Source: Lachnospiraceae bacterium
GTDB lineage: Bacteria > Bacillota > Clostridia > Lachnospirales > Lachnospiraceae
Direction: 5' to 3'
Assembly: GCA_902363135.1 (NCBI GenBank)
Contig: CABIZF010000001.1
Span: 682,001 to 746,000, forward strand
DNA: 64,000 bases
Position numbers and translations under genes: made by a program. A model generated the notes under the pieces. That model was given only the letters and a program-made list of their open reading frames with translations, was not told the origin of the DNA and ran no database searches. This document shows, piece after piece, positions 36,049 to 43,921 of this stretch. Position 1 is the stretch's first letter, and every line of letters begins with the position of its first letter.

Positions 36049-36261
36049 ATGCAGAGCTTGTCAAAAGCGATGGCAGGAGACGCCTGTACGGTAAAATGGA
36101 TGTTTGGGGTTCCGGAGCTGCTCCGATACCTGAGAGCGAATCACATTGAGGAGGGAAGCGCGATCCAGGTCGTGCAGAACTGCTGGGGAAATATGATCGT
36201 GGAGGCAGAAGGAAAGTATTTTGCAGTCAGTAAGGACGTGGCAGACCGGATCAAGGTCTGA
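36049..36261 (+). CDS. feoA: FeoA-domain protein
   Basis: A 70-residue SH3-like FeoA domain: SLSKAMAGDACTVKWMFGVPELLRYLRANHIEEGSAIQVVQNCWGNMIVEAEGKYFAVSKDVADRIKV. FeoA normally assists the FeoB ferrous-iron transporter, yet no feoB is present here, so it is an orphan or a regulatory adaptor. GAGGTGAGGG lies just before the ATG. It has its own promoter and terminator and so is a single-gene unit. Confidence 0.85.
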   Translation: MQSLSKAMAGDACTVKWMFGVPELLRYLRANHIEEGSAIQVVQNCWGNMIVEAEGKYFAVSKDVADRIKV

Positions 36262-36275
36262 GCCGGAAAATGATG

Positions 36276-36314
36276 CAGTCGTTGGATGTAGAAAGTCTAA
36301 CGGCTGTATTTTTT
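36276..36314 (+). terminator. Terminator after the FeoA-like gene
   Basis: CAGTCGTTGGA pairs with TCTAACGGCTG (two G-T pairs) around TGTAGAAAG, followed by TATTTTTTATT. Confidence 0.8.
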
Positions 36315-36335
36315 ATTCTGCGAACACCGAAATAA

Positions 36336-36557
36336 ATAACCTGCCGTCTCAGTGGATTTGCTCCTCCAGAGTTCTGCTATGTCGGTGAACCTGTTGGTGG
36401 GGCTGATTTGGCAGCTGCCTGCGCGAATAAACGACAAGGTACGAATGCGCTTATCAAATTGCCAACAATTGATACTTTGACAGCAAGATGTGCATTGAAA
36501 TTGGGGGTACGCCCTGTTATACTGTCAATATCAGAGAAAAAATGCCGTAAATTCTGA
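36336..36557 (+). pseudogene. Possible gene remnant (no start, unrecognised)
   Basis: An open frame of 73 codons lacking an ATG with a ribosome site, running from ITCRLSGFAPPEFCYVGEPV to a TGA at 36557. It looks protein-like (GGADLAAACANKRQGTNAL, LTARCALKLGVRPVIL), but I do not recognise the family. The promoter for the downstream GH120-like gene lies inside it, so it is most likely the tail of a decayed gene. With the FeoA terminator before it, it accounts for most of the gap before the GH120-like gene. Confidence 0.25.
36495..36523 (+). promoter_or_regulatory. Promoter for the GH120-like gene
   Basis: TTGAAA (36495-36500), 17 bases, TATACT (36518-36523). This leaves a leader of about 175 bases. 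Confidence 0.5.
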
Positions 36558-36702
36558 CATTAGTACAGAAAAAGGCAATACGAACAAATTAAAATTCCCG
36601 CGACAAAGCTGCAAGGATCAATTCCGTCGGAGATACTATGTCGAAAAAGTTTTGAAGATAGCACGCAGGGAACGCGGGAATATAAAAAAGGGGGATTTAC
36701 GC

Positions 36703-38697
36703 ATGAAGATTTATGTCAATGCGAATGCAGGACGCGATGGCAACGGTACGGCTGCCATGCCGTTCCGTCACATCAATGATGCAGCAAAAGTTGCTATGCC
36801 GGGTGACGAGGTACTCGTGGCACCGGGAATTTACCGGGAATATGTCGATCCGGTGCATGCCGGGACTGAGGATGCACGGATTTCCTACCGCAGCACAGAG
36901 CCGCTCGGTGCCGTCATCACCGGAGCAGAGCAGGTAAAGACATGGAAACAGTACGACGGAAATGTATGGGTATGCCGTATCAGCAACAGCATCTTCGGCA
37001 GTTACAATCCATATACGACCTTCGTCTACGGTGACTGGTATTTTGCAAAAGCAGACAAGCATACCGGCTGTGTCTATTTAAATGACCGTGCGATCTATGA
37101 GACAGCCACGCTGGCAGACTGTATCGCCGGTGAGGTCTACGAGTGCAGCTGGGTACCGGAAGAGTCCGTATACAAATGGTACACCGAGCAGGATACGGAG
37201 ACAGACGAGACTGTTATCTATGCAAATTTCCAGGGCAAGAATCCGAACGAGGAGAACGTCGAGATCAACGTACGCCGCGAGTGCTTCTTCCCGTCGAAGA
37301 CCGGTGTGAGCTACATCACCGTCAGTGGATTCAATATCAATAAAGCAGCGACGACCTGGGCGCCTCCGGCCGCTTTTCAGGACGGTATGATCGGCCCGCA
37401 CTGGAGTAAGGGCTGGATTATTGAGGACTGTGACATTTCGAACAGTAAATGTGCCGGTATCTCCGTCGGCAAATACCTCGACCCGGACAACGACCACTAC
37501 TTTACTTATAAGCAGGTCAAGAGTCCGACCCAGATGGAGCGCGACGCCGTATGCCGCGGCCAGTATCATGGATGGCTGAAGGAGAAGGTCGGCAGCCATA
37601 TCATCCGCAGAAATAACATCCATCACTGTGAGCAGGGTGGTATCATCGGCCGTATGGGTGGCGTATTCAGCATCATTGAGGACAACCATATCCACCACAT
37701 CAACAATATGATGGAGCAGGGCGGAGCAGAGATCGCAGGTATCAAGATGCATGCAGCGATCGACGTGACGATGCGCCGCAACCACATCCACCACTGCACG
37801 ATGGGCATCTGGTGCGACTGGGAGGCACAGGGCACACGCATATCTCAGAATCTGTTGCATGACAACCAGCGCCCGGCTTTTGCGAAGCCACTGAAGGGTG
37901 GCATGATGTCTCAGGATATCTTCGTAGAGGTCAGCCACGGCCCGACACTGATCGATAACAACATCATGCTTTCCGATGCGGGTATGCGTTTTGCCACACA
38001 GGGTGTCGCAATGGTACACAATCTCATCTGCGGCGCACTGACCTGCGTAGGAGAGGGCACCAGCTGGAGATATACACCGTACCATATGCCGCACCGCACT
38101 GAGGTCATGGGCTTTATGACCTTCCTGCACGGCGATGACCGTTTCTACAATAATATTTTCGTTCAGAAGCATCCTGCTGAGGATATCATCACCCCGCATG
38201 ATTCCGATGATGGTTTTGATTCTGAGAACCGTACAGTCGGCACCTGGATGTTTGACGAGTATCCGACATATGACGAGTGGATCTCCCAGTTTGACTTTAC
38301 GAAGCCGGCAGATATGAAGAAGCTCGAGCCTGCACATTTCGGACACCTTCCGGTATGGAGTGAGGGAAATGTATACCTCGGAGGAGCAAAAGCATGGAAG
38401 CATGAGAAAGACGGACTGGTCACTGCTGAAGACCGCAGTGCCGTAAAGGTAGAGCTGGTGGAGAAGGATGGCAGCTACTATCTGGATACAAATATTTATG
38501 AGCTGATCAAAGATTTCAGGAGCCACAGCATGGTAAATACCGGTGTACTCGGAAAAGCATTCGAGCCGGAGCAGCCGTTTGAGAATCCGGATGGCACCAC
38601 GATTCAGTTCGATGCAGATTACTTCGGAGGCCACCGCGGCACCGAGATTCTCCCGGGACCGTTCGCGGCAGCGGAGGATGCCAAGAAGGCGCTGTAA
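36703..38697 (+). CDS. Right-handed beta-helix glycosidase, GH120-like beta-xylosidase
   Basis: A 664-residue cytosolic protein (no signal peptide). The N-terminal YVNANAGRDGNGTAAMPFRHINDAAKVAMPGDEVLVAPGIY is the DUF1565/pectate-lyase-like opening; beta-helix repeats rich in IxxNxIHH follow (SHIIRRNNIHHCEQGGIIGRMGGVFSIIEDNHIHHI). As I remember the GH120 xylosidase XylC, the catalytic acids lie in WLDWEAQGTR and FVEVSHGP. Both are here: Asp372 in CDWEAQGTR and Glu409 in FVEVSHGP, but 37 residues apart rather than 23 because of a 14-residue insert (PAFAKPLKGGMMSQ). Expected role: hydrolysis of xylo-oligosaccharides. ATG 36703 follows AAGGGGG. Confidence 0.75.
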   Translation: MKIYVNANAGRDGNGTAAMPFRHINDAAKVAMPGDEVLVAPGIYREYVDPVHAGTEDARISYRSTEPLGAVITGAEQVKTWKQYDGNVWVCRISNSIFGSYNPYTTFVYGDWYFAKADKHTGCVYLNDRAIYETATLADCIAGEVYECSWVPEESVYKWYTEQDTETDETVIYANFQGKNPNEENVEINVRRECFFPSKTGVSYITVSGFNINKAATTWAPPAAFQDGMIGPHWSKGWIIEDCDISNSKCAGISVGKYLDPDNDHYFTYKQVKSPTQMERDAVCRGQYHGWLKEKVGSHIIRRNNIHHCEQGGIIGRMGGVFSIIEDNHIHHINNMMEQGGAEIAGIKMHAAIDVTMRRNHIHHCTMGIWCDWEAQGTRISQNLLHDNQRPAFAKPLKGGMMSQDIFVEVSHGPTLIDNNIMLSDAGMRFATQGVAMVHNLICGALTCVGEGTSWRYTPYHMPHRTEVMGFMTFLHGDDRFYNNIFVQKHPAEDIITPHDSDDGFDSENRTVGTWMFDEYPTYDEWISQFDFTKPADMKKLEPAHFGHLPVWSEGNVYLGGAKAWKHEKDGLVTAEDRSAVKVELVEKDGSYYLDTNIYELIKDFRSHSMVNTGVLGKAFEPEQPFENPDGTTIQFDADYFGGHRGTEILPGPFAAAEDAKKAL

Positions 38698-38798
38698 TCT
38701 CATCAAATAAATTATAAAGATATCGAATCTGCATGAACTTACTCATAAGTGGATGTGAGACTTTTGGATTCACCCAATATGAGCATAAAAGTCAGATT

Positions 38799-38859
38799 TT
38801 AATTCCCGGATATCCACGACTGGTCAAACGATCAGCAAAGGAGATATCCGGGAATTTTT
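38799..38859 (+). terminator. Terminator after the GH120-like gene
   Basis: AATTCCCGGATATC (38801-38814) pairs perfectly with GATATCCGGGAATT (38843-38856), with an inner CTGGTC/GATCAG hairpin, followed by TTTC. Confidence 0.75.
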
Positions 38860-38863
38860 CTCG

Positions 38864-38917
38864 TCTTCCTTATTTGTAAAATACTACATTTCTTCCTTAT
38901 TTGTAAAATACTACATT
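38864..38917. repeat. Perfect tandem duplication of 27 bp
   Basis: Two identical adjacent copies starting TCTTCCTTATTTG and ending TACTACATT (38864-38890, 38891-38917), ending 7 bp before the -35 box of the next gene. Confidence 0.95.
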
Positions 38918-38924
38918 TGACTAC

Positions 38925-38953
38925 TTGACAAACAGAACAGATGAATTTATACT
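38925..38953 (+). promoter_or_regulatory. Sigma-A promoter for the ZinT-like gene
   Basis: TTGACA (38925-38930), 17 bases, TATACT (38948-38953). The roughly 90-base leader contains TGCCCGAT and ATCGGGCA arms that can form a hairpin just before the AGGAGG ribosome site, a possible control point. Confidence 0.7.
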
Positions 38954-39051
38954 AATTATAGTTAGTTATTGCTAATATATTTTATTGCCCGATAACTCAG
39001 ACGAAACGCTATGAGACAGTCCGGATCGGGCAGAAATCAGGAGGATCTGTT

Positions 39052-39807
39052 ATGAAAAGAAGAATGGCAATTGGTACACTTTGTCTGTCAATGTCGTTGT
39101 GCGCAGCATTTGGTTTCTCTGCATGTGCAGAAGAGGCCGATCAGGACGCTTACCTCGGGGAGATCCAGGGAAGCTTCGTAGAGCTGTTTCCGGAGTTCTC
39201 AAAGGAAGAGAACCGCAGCACCTGGGAAAAGTATGCGGCAGAGTATGTCGATGCGGATGCGGTATCGGATTCCGTTGATTATCTGCTGTCGTTCTGCATG
39301 GCTGACACCTATGGACCAGATGCAGCTGCAGCCTATGAGGCAGACCCGGAGAGCATGCGGTTTGACTGCTACTTCCTCGGTGATGTAAAAGAGTTCACGG
39401 TAGACGGCAACACGATTTCCGGTGTGGACGCAGACGGCGAGGAAGTATTCAGCCATACCTATCATGCAATGGACATGGACAATGAGAACGAATTCCTGTT
39501 CTACGAGAGCGACGACGCAGATTCCGGCATGTTCACCTACTTCGCATTCAGCCCGGATACACCGGAGACGACCTATCATCTGGAGTTCCGCTACGCAGAC
39601 AATACCGACGATCTGCAGAGCTGGTTCGAAGGCAATTACGCATACTGGAATGCAGCAGCCATCCTGAAGGACTACGATGAAGAGATGATGGACAACTGCA
39701 TCGAACTGTTCTGCTCCGAGAACCTTGGCGCAGAAGAGGAAAGCGAGGGTGCGACCGAGGCAGAGACCGAAGCTGCCGCAGAGACAGAAGCTGCGACCGA
39801 GGCATAA
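39052..39807 (+). CDS. Exported ZinT/AdcA-C-like protein with acidic tail
   Basis: A 251-residue exported protein. MKRRMAIGTLCLSMSLCAAFGFSACAEEA is a signal sequence, with Cys in a weak lipobox (FSAC), so possibly a lipoprotein. The central part resembles the ZinT metal-binding calycin: GSFVELFPEFSKEE at the start, a YHAMDMDNENEFLFYESDDADSGMFTYFAFS core and TTYHLEFRYADNTDDLQSWFEGNYAYWNAAAI. ZinT normally has H-x-H in this place; here only YHLEF remains, so zinc binding may differ. The last 20 residues are a Thr/Glu/Ala repeat (EATEAETEAAAETEAATEA pattern). Family assignment is tentative. Confidence 0.55.
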   Translation: MKRRMAIGTLCLSMSLCAAFGFSACAEEADQDAYLGEIQGSFVELFPEFSKEENRSTWEKYAAEYVDADAVSDSVDYLLSFCMADTYGPDAAAAYEADPESMRFDCYFLGDVKEFTVDGNTISGVDADGEEVFSHTYHAMDMDNENEFLFYESDDADSGMFTYFAFSPDTPETTYHLEFRYADNTDDLQSWFEGNYAYWNAAAILKDYDEEMMDNCIELFCSENLGAEEESEGATEAETEAAAETEAATEA

Positions 39808-39831
39808 AATTTACACGATATACGATACATG

Positions 39832-39857
39832 AAAAGGCCGGAGCGATCCGGTCTTTT
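39832..39857 (+). terminator. Terminator after the ZinT-like gene
   Basis: AAAAGGCCGGA pairs with TCCGGTCTTTTT around GCGA. Confidence 0.9.
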
Positions 39858-39869
39858 TCACTTTTATTG

Positions 39870-39912
39870 CGTACCTGTAATTGCTTTGCGCAATTGAATC
39901 AGGGGACTTGCA
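39870..39912 (+). repeat. Modular palindromic repeat, copy 5 (short)
   Basis: Contains ATTGCTTTGCGCAATTGAA and AGGGGACTTGCAG, the GCAAGTCCC hairpin-loop module seen in copies 2 and 9, but with one arm degraded. Confidence 0.6.
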
Positions 39913-40132
39913 GACAGGATTCCCGATGGGCTTTCAGATGTCGGTCTTTACCACTATTCCGATGGATATCTGAACTGGGCTGCACCGTTTTATCTGCTGC
40001 TCGGCTTTCTGGCTGTCTCAGATCATTGGTTATACGGCGGTCTGCATTGCCAGCCCACTGGCATGGCTTGGTGCGATCGCGCTGCTTATCCAGGTCTACT
40101 ACAGGATGATGCGCGGAGTGCCTGCTGCGATA
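39913..40132 (+). pseudogene. Decayed membrane-transporter C-terminus (MATE-like?)
   Basis: Fragments of membrane protein appear in different frames: NWAAPFYLLLGFLAVS in one frame and QIIGYTAVCIASPLAWLGAIALLIQVYYRMMRG, ending with TAA at 40132, in another. The second piece resembles the last helix and tail of MATE-type efflux proteins. No start or continuous frame exists, so it is a relic. The modular repeat abuts it, perhaps marking the break. Confidence 0.35.
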
Positions 40133-40232
40133 TAATTCTGCTTTCTTTTTTTGCATTTTGCACATTATTTTGTAAAAAATTTGAACAAAACTTACAAAAA
40201 TTCAGTTTCATGGGATTTGTTGGGAATATCTC

Positions 40233-40261
40233 TTGCTTTTTCTTCTGAGATGGGCTATACT
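40233..40261 (+). promoter_or_regulatory. Promoter for the THF riboswitch-folT transcript
   Basis: TTGCTT (40233-40238), 17 bases, TATACT (40256-40261), ending 15 bases before the riboswitch. Confidence 0.65.
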
Positions 40262-40275
40262 TCGAGCCGTAGAGC

Positions 40276-40377
40276 TATGCAGAGTAAGTTCATGTGCGTA
40301 AAGTGCCTTTCGGATGGAGAGTTGCCGAAGGACGAAAAGAGAAATCTTGCGGTACGTGAATTGCTTCTCGCTGCAAC
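40276..40377 (+). promoter_or_regulatory. Tetrahydrofolate (THF) riboswitch
   Basis: The folT-motif signature strings are present in order: GCAGAGTAAG, GTGCGTAAAGTGCC, GGATGGAGAGTTGCCG, GGACGAAAAG, GCGGTACGTGAATTGCTTC and CTGCAACA, with the closing stem TGCAG (40278-40282)/CTGCA (40371-40375). THF riboswitches sense reduced folates and lower expression of folate uptake or synthesis genes. Here it precedes an S-component gene whose sequence fits FolT. The ribosome site AGGAGG (40430-40435) lies about 53 bases downstream, which would allow translational control by a pairing not resolved here. Confidence 0.85.
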
Positions 40378-40443
40378 AGAAGATAAGTAAATTAAAATTA
40401 TCTCCTATTGTGTGCGAAAAAGTAAAAAGGAGGTAATTTTTTT

Positions 40444-41019
40444 ATGGGAAAAAAAGGGAACATGTTTCTCGACTCAGCCAAAGAGCTGAAAAAAACGTCT
40501 GCACTTGCCGTCTGTGCGATGCTGGCAGCACTTGCCCTGATTCTGAATTCTGTAGCATCTATTAATATCGGACCGTATGTAAAAATCGGTTTTTCCGGTA
40601 TCCCGAACCAGCTTATGGACTATCTGTTCGGACCGGTTTCCGGCTGTCTGTTTGCAGGTGTGCTGGATCTGGTAAAGTTCTTCATGAAGCCGGACGGACC
40701 ATTCTTCTTCGGCTTCACATTCAATGCGATGCTGGCAGCGTTCATTTACGGCTGCTTTTATTATCGCCGCAAGCTGACCATCTGGCGTGTGCTTGCAGCA
40801 AAGTTTGTAGTCATTCTGATCGTAAATGTGTTGCTGAATACGTTATGGCTGGACATGCTCTACGGAAAGGGATTCCTCGCGATCCTGCCGATGCGTGCAT
40901 TCAAGAACCTGATCATGTGGCCGATCGATTCCGTTATTTTCTTTACGATCACCCGTCTGCTCGAGCAGACCGGAATTTTCCGTATATTCCGTCATGGCCA
41001 GGTTCCGGCTATGGACTGA
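40444..41019 (+). CDS. folT: ECF transporter S component, folate specific
   Basis: A 191-residue integral membrane S component that binds folate and docks on the shared ECF energising module. N-terminal KELKKTSALAVCAMLAALALILNSVASINIGPYVKIGFSGIPNQLMDYLFGPVSGCLFAGVLDLVKFFMKPDGPFFFGFTFNAMLAAFIYG has the conserved AxxxAL module-docking pattern; six spans are expected. The THF riboswitch upstream gives the specificity. The ECF ATPases and T component are not in the window, as expected for a group II transporter. Confidence 0.92.
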   Translation: MGKKGNMFLDSAKELKKTSALAVCAMLAALALILNSVASINIGPYVKIGFSGIPNQLMDYLFGPVSGCLFAGVLDLVKFFMKPDGPFFFGFTFNAMLAAFIYGCFYYRRKLTIWRVLAAKFVVILIVNVLLNTLWLDMLYGKGFLAILPMRAFKNLIMWPIDSVIFFTITRLLEQTGIFRIFRHGQVPAMD

Positions 41020-41084
41020 TCGCCAAGGCATTCTTGAACTGATAACAATAAAAACAAATGAATAGCTCTATCAGAAAAAGCAAT

Positions 41085-41122
41085 GGGAGTGTTCCTGCGG
41101 ATGCAGTGGCACTCCCTTTTTT
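41085..41122 (+). terminator. Terminator after folT
   Basis: GGGAGTG pairs with CACTCCC, followed by TTTTTT. Confidence 0.85.
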
Positions 41123-41180
41123 ACATAAACCTGTTAAGATAATCTTATGCGGTGGTTTGTTCGTATAACAGTTGTAAGTA

Positions 41181-41209
41181 TTGACGAATATCGCTTTGTG
41201 TTATATCAT
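41181..41209 (+). promoter_or_regulatory. Promoter for the radical SAM-RNase G operon
   Basis: TTGACG (41181-41186), 17 bases, TATCAT (41204-41209). Confidence 0.6.
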
Positions 41210-41293
41210 GGTAAAAGTATGCCCAAAAGCATAGAGGAAACTTATCAATCTCTCACCTCTGTGTGAGAACCAGAAAAACAGGTATAAAATCAT

Positions 41294-43162
41294 ATGAGAA
41301 AATTAGCACTGAGTGATGAAATATTACTGAGCATTGAAAAGCCCGCACGCTATATCGGCGGGGAGGTCAATGCGGTGATGAAGGATAAGGAGCAGGTGGC
41401 AATCCGTTTTGCCATGTGTTTTCCGGATGTCTATGAGATCGGCATGTCCCATCTTGGCATCCAGATCCTTTATGACATGTTCAACCGTCGTGACGACGTA
41501 TGGTGTGAGCGCGTTTACTCCCCATGGATTGACCTTGACAGAGTATTAAGAGAAAAGCATATTCCGCTTTTCGCACTCGAGTCACAGGATCCGATCAAAG
41601 ATTTTGATTTTCTTGGCATTACACTCCAGTATGAGATGTGTTACACGAATATTCTGCAGATTCTGGAGCTCTCCGGTATTCCTCTGGATGCCAGCGAGCG
41701 CGGCGAGGACTGTCCGATTGTCATTGGCGGCGGTCCGTGCGCGTACAATCCGGAGCCGATCGCAGAATTTTTTGATCTGTTCTACATCGGAGAGGGCGAG
41801 ACGGTCTATGATCCGCTGCTTGATTTATATAAGGAATGTAAGCAGTCCGGCGCATCCCGCCAGGAATTTCTGCGCCGTGCCGCACATATTCCGGGCATCT
41901 ATGTGCCGTCGCTCTATTCAGTGACATATAAAGAGGATGGAACGATCGCATCGTTTACTCCGATAGAGGAAGGAGTACCGGAGACCGTAGAAAAGCAGGT
42001 ACAGATGGATGTGACGAACGCGCCATATCCGGAAGCACCGGTCGTTCCTTATATTAAAGTGACACAGGACCGTGTTGTACTGGAGATTCAGCGCGGCTGT
42101 ATCCGCGGCTGCCGTTTCTGTCAGGCAGGGATGCTTTACCGACCGACCCGTGAAAAGAGCCTGGAGATTCTGAAGCAGCATGCGTACCGGATGCTGAAAA
42201 ATACCGGACATGAGGAGATTTCTTTAAGCTCGTTAAGCTCCAGCGATTATTCTGAGCTCGCCGGCATCGTCAACTTCCTGATCGATGAATTTCAGGATCA
42301 GAATATCAATGTCTGTCTTCCGTCTCTGCGTATCGACGCCTTTTCTCTGGATGTCATGAGCAAGGTGCAGGACGTAAAAAAGAGCAGTCTGACCTTTGCA
42401 CCGGAAGCCGGTTCCCAGCGGATGCGCAACGTCATCAATAAGGGCCTGACAGAGGAAATTATCCTAGATGGTGCAAATCAGGCGTTCCACGGCGGCTGGA
42501 ACAAAGTAAAGCTGTACTTTATGCTCGGTCTTCCACTCGAGGAGGAAGAGGACCGCAAGGCGATCGCGCATCTGGCAGAGAAAATTGCAGAGAACTATTA
42601 CGATGAGATCCCGAAGGAGCAGCGGGTCGGCAAATGCCAGATTACTGTCAGCACCTCTTTCTTTGTACCGAAGCCGTTCACCCCGTTCCAGTGGGCACGG
42701 ATGTACACACCGGGCGATTATCTCGGCTTTGCCAAAACAGTCAACCACGAGATCAAAGATATGAAGAACCAGAAGAGCATTCGCTACAACTGGCATCAGG
42801 CCGACGAGACGCTGCTCGAAGGCATTTTTGCACGTGGCGATCGAAGGGTAGCAAAGGCCATTCGCCTTGCTTATGAGAATGGCGCACTCTTTGATGCATG
42901 GACGGAGTACTGGAATTATGACCGCTGGGTACAGGCATTTGCAGACGCGGGACTCGATATGGATTTCTACACACTGCGGGAGCGAGACAGGGATGAGATA
43001 TTCCCGTGGGATTTCATTCGCATCGGTGTGACGAAAAAATTCCTGTGGAAGGAATGGGAGCGGGCCCATGCACGTGAGGTGACGCCAAACTGCAGACAGA
43101 AATGCAGCGGATGCGGAGCGGCACAGTATGGTGGCGGTGTCTGCACGGAATGCAGAGAATAA
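41294..43162 (+). CDS. TIGR03960-family B12-binding-domain radical SAM protein
   Basis: A 622-residue radical SAM protein of the TIGR03960 family, nearly always paired with a TIGR03936 gene and RNase G; its reaction is unknown. Layout: N-terminal domain with FAMCFPDVYEIGMSHLGIQILYDMFN (B12-binding-like), GGGPCAYNPEPIAEFFDLFYIGEGE, then radical SAM CIRGCRFCQAGMLYRP (CxxxCxxC), SLSSLSSSDYSEL, and a C-terminal Cys cluster NCRQKCSGCGAAQYGGGVCTEC. The context with rng and ribosomal protein genes suggests RNA or ribosome modification, which is inference. Confidence 0.93.
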   Translation: MRKLALSDEILLSIEKPARYIGGEVNAVMKDKEQVAIRFAMCFPDVYEIGMSHLGIQILYDMFNRRDDVWCERVYSPWIDLDRVLREKHIPLFALESQDPIKDFDFLGITLQYEMCYTNILQILELSGIPLDASERGEDCPIVIGGGPCAYNPEPIAEFFDLFYIGEGETVYDPLLDLYKECKQSGASRQEFLRRAAHIPGIYVPSLYSVTYKEDGTIASFTPIEEGVPETVEKQVQMDVTNAPYPEAPVVPYIKVTQDRVVLEIQRGCIRGCRFCQAGMLYRPTREKSLEILKQHAYRMLKNTGHEEISLSSLSSSDYSELAGIVNFLIDEFQDQNINVCLPSLRIDAFSLDVMSKVQDVKKSSLTFAPEAGSQRMRNVINKGLTEEIILDGANQAFHGGWNKVKLYFMLGLPLEEEEDRKAIAHLAEKIAENYYDEIPKEQRVGKCQITVSTSFFVPKPFTPFQWARMYTPGDYLGFAKTVNHEIKDMKNQKSIRYNWHQADETLLEGIFARGDRRVAKAIRLAYENGALFDAWTEYWNYDRWVQAFADAGLDMDFYTLRERDRDEIFPWDFIRIGVTKKFLWKEWERAHAREVTPNCRQKCSGCGAAQYGGGVCTECRE

Positions 43163-43174
43163 GGAGCGAAGAAC

Positions 43175-43894
43175 GTGAGAGTACGAGTAAAATTTTCAAA
43201 ATATGGAGTCATGAAGTTTATCGGGCATTTGGATGTCATGCGCTATTTTCAGAAGGCGATGCGCCGTGCAGGGATCGATATCGCATACAGCGAGGGGATG
43301 AGTCCGCACATGATTATGTCCTTCGCTCAGCCGCTCGGCGTCGGACTGACAAGTGACGGCGAGTATATGGATGTCGAGCTGCGCACACCGATTGCATCTG
43401 ATGAAGCGATCCGACGGCTGAATGAAGTCGGCGTGGAGGGAATCACGGTCACAGAATGGAGACAGATCCCGGAGGAGAAGGGCAGCAAAGCGATGACGCT
43501 GGTAGCTGCAGCGGACTATGAGCTGCGTTTCCGCAAAGGACTGGCACCAAAGGGAGACTGGCAGTCTGCGATCTCTCATTTTTACGCTCAGAAGTCTATT
43601 CCGGTCATCAAGAAAACGAAAAAAGGAGAGAAGGAGCTTGACATCCGCCCGCTGATCTATGACATGTACGTCAATGCAGGAACGGTCTATTTCCGGCTCT
43701 CTGCCGGAAGCGAGGCAAATATTAAGCCGGAGCTTGTCATGGATGCGTATCTGGCATCCATTGACGTGACACCGGAGCCATTTGCCTATGAAATTCATCG
43801 CAGGGAGCTGTATGCGGATCTCGGGAAAAACGGAAAGCGAAAGCTCGTTCCGCTCGGAGAGCTTGGGCAGGACGTTGCATCAGAACAGGTTTAA
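43175..43894 (+). CDS. TIGR03936-family radical SAM-associated protein
   Basis: A 239-residue protein of the DUF2344/TIGR03936 family, which partners TIGR03960; in some bacteria the two are one polypeptide. It opens with VRVKFSKYGVMKFIGHLDVMRYFQKAMRRAGIDIAYSEGMSPHMIMSFAQPLGVGLTSDGEYMDVEL, the conserved core. No metal motif of its own. It begins with GTG 12 bp behind the TIGR03960 gene, after AAGGAG. Confidence 0.92.
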   Translation: MRVRVKFSKYGVMKFIGHLDVMRYFQKAMRRAGIDIAYSEGMSPHMIMSFAQPLGVGLTSDGEYMDVELRTPIASDEAIRRLNEVGVEGITVTEWRQIPEEKGSKAMTLVAAADYELRFRKGLAPKGDWQSAISHFYAQKSIPVIKKTKKGEKELDIRPLIYDMYVNAGTVYFRLSAGSEANIKPELVMDAYLASIDVTPEPFAYEIHRRELYADLGKNGKRKLVPLGELGQDVASEQV

Positions 43895-43921
43895 GGATAG
43901 TATATAAAGGAATTTTGACAT

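Noticed and set aside
37078..38706. A 542-codon open frame antisense to the GH120-like gene
   Set aside because: It has no ribosome site and no recognisable domain, while the plus-strand frame has complete family motifs; it results from codon bias of the real gene.
40151..40390. A 79-codon ORF before folT
   Set aside because: It spans the promoter and the THF riboswitch and has no ribosome site.
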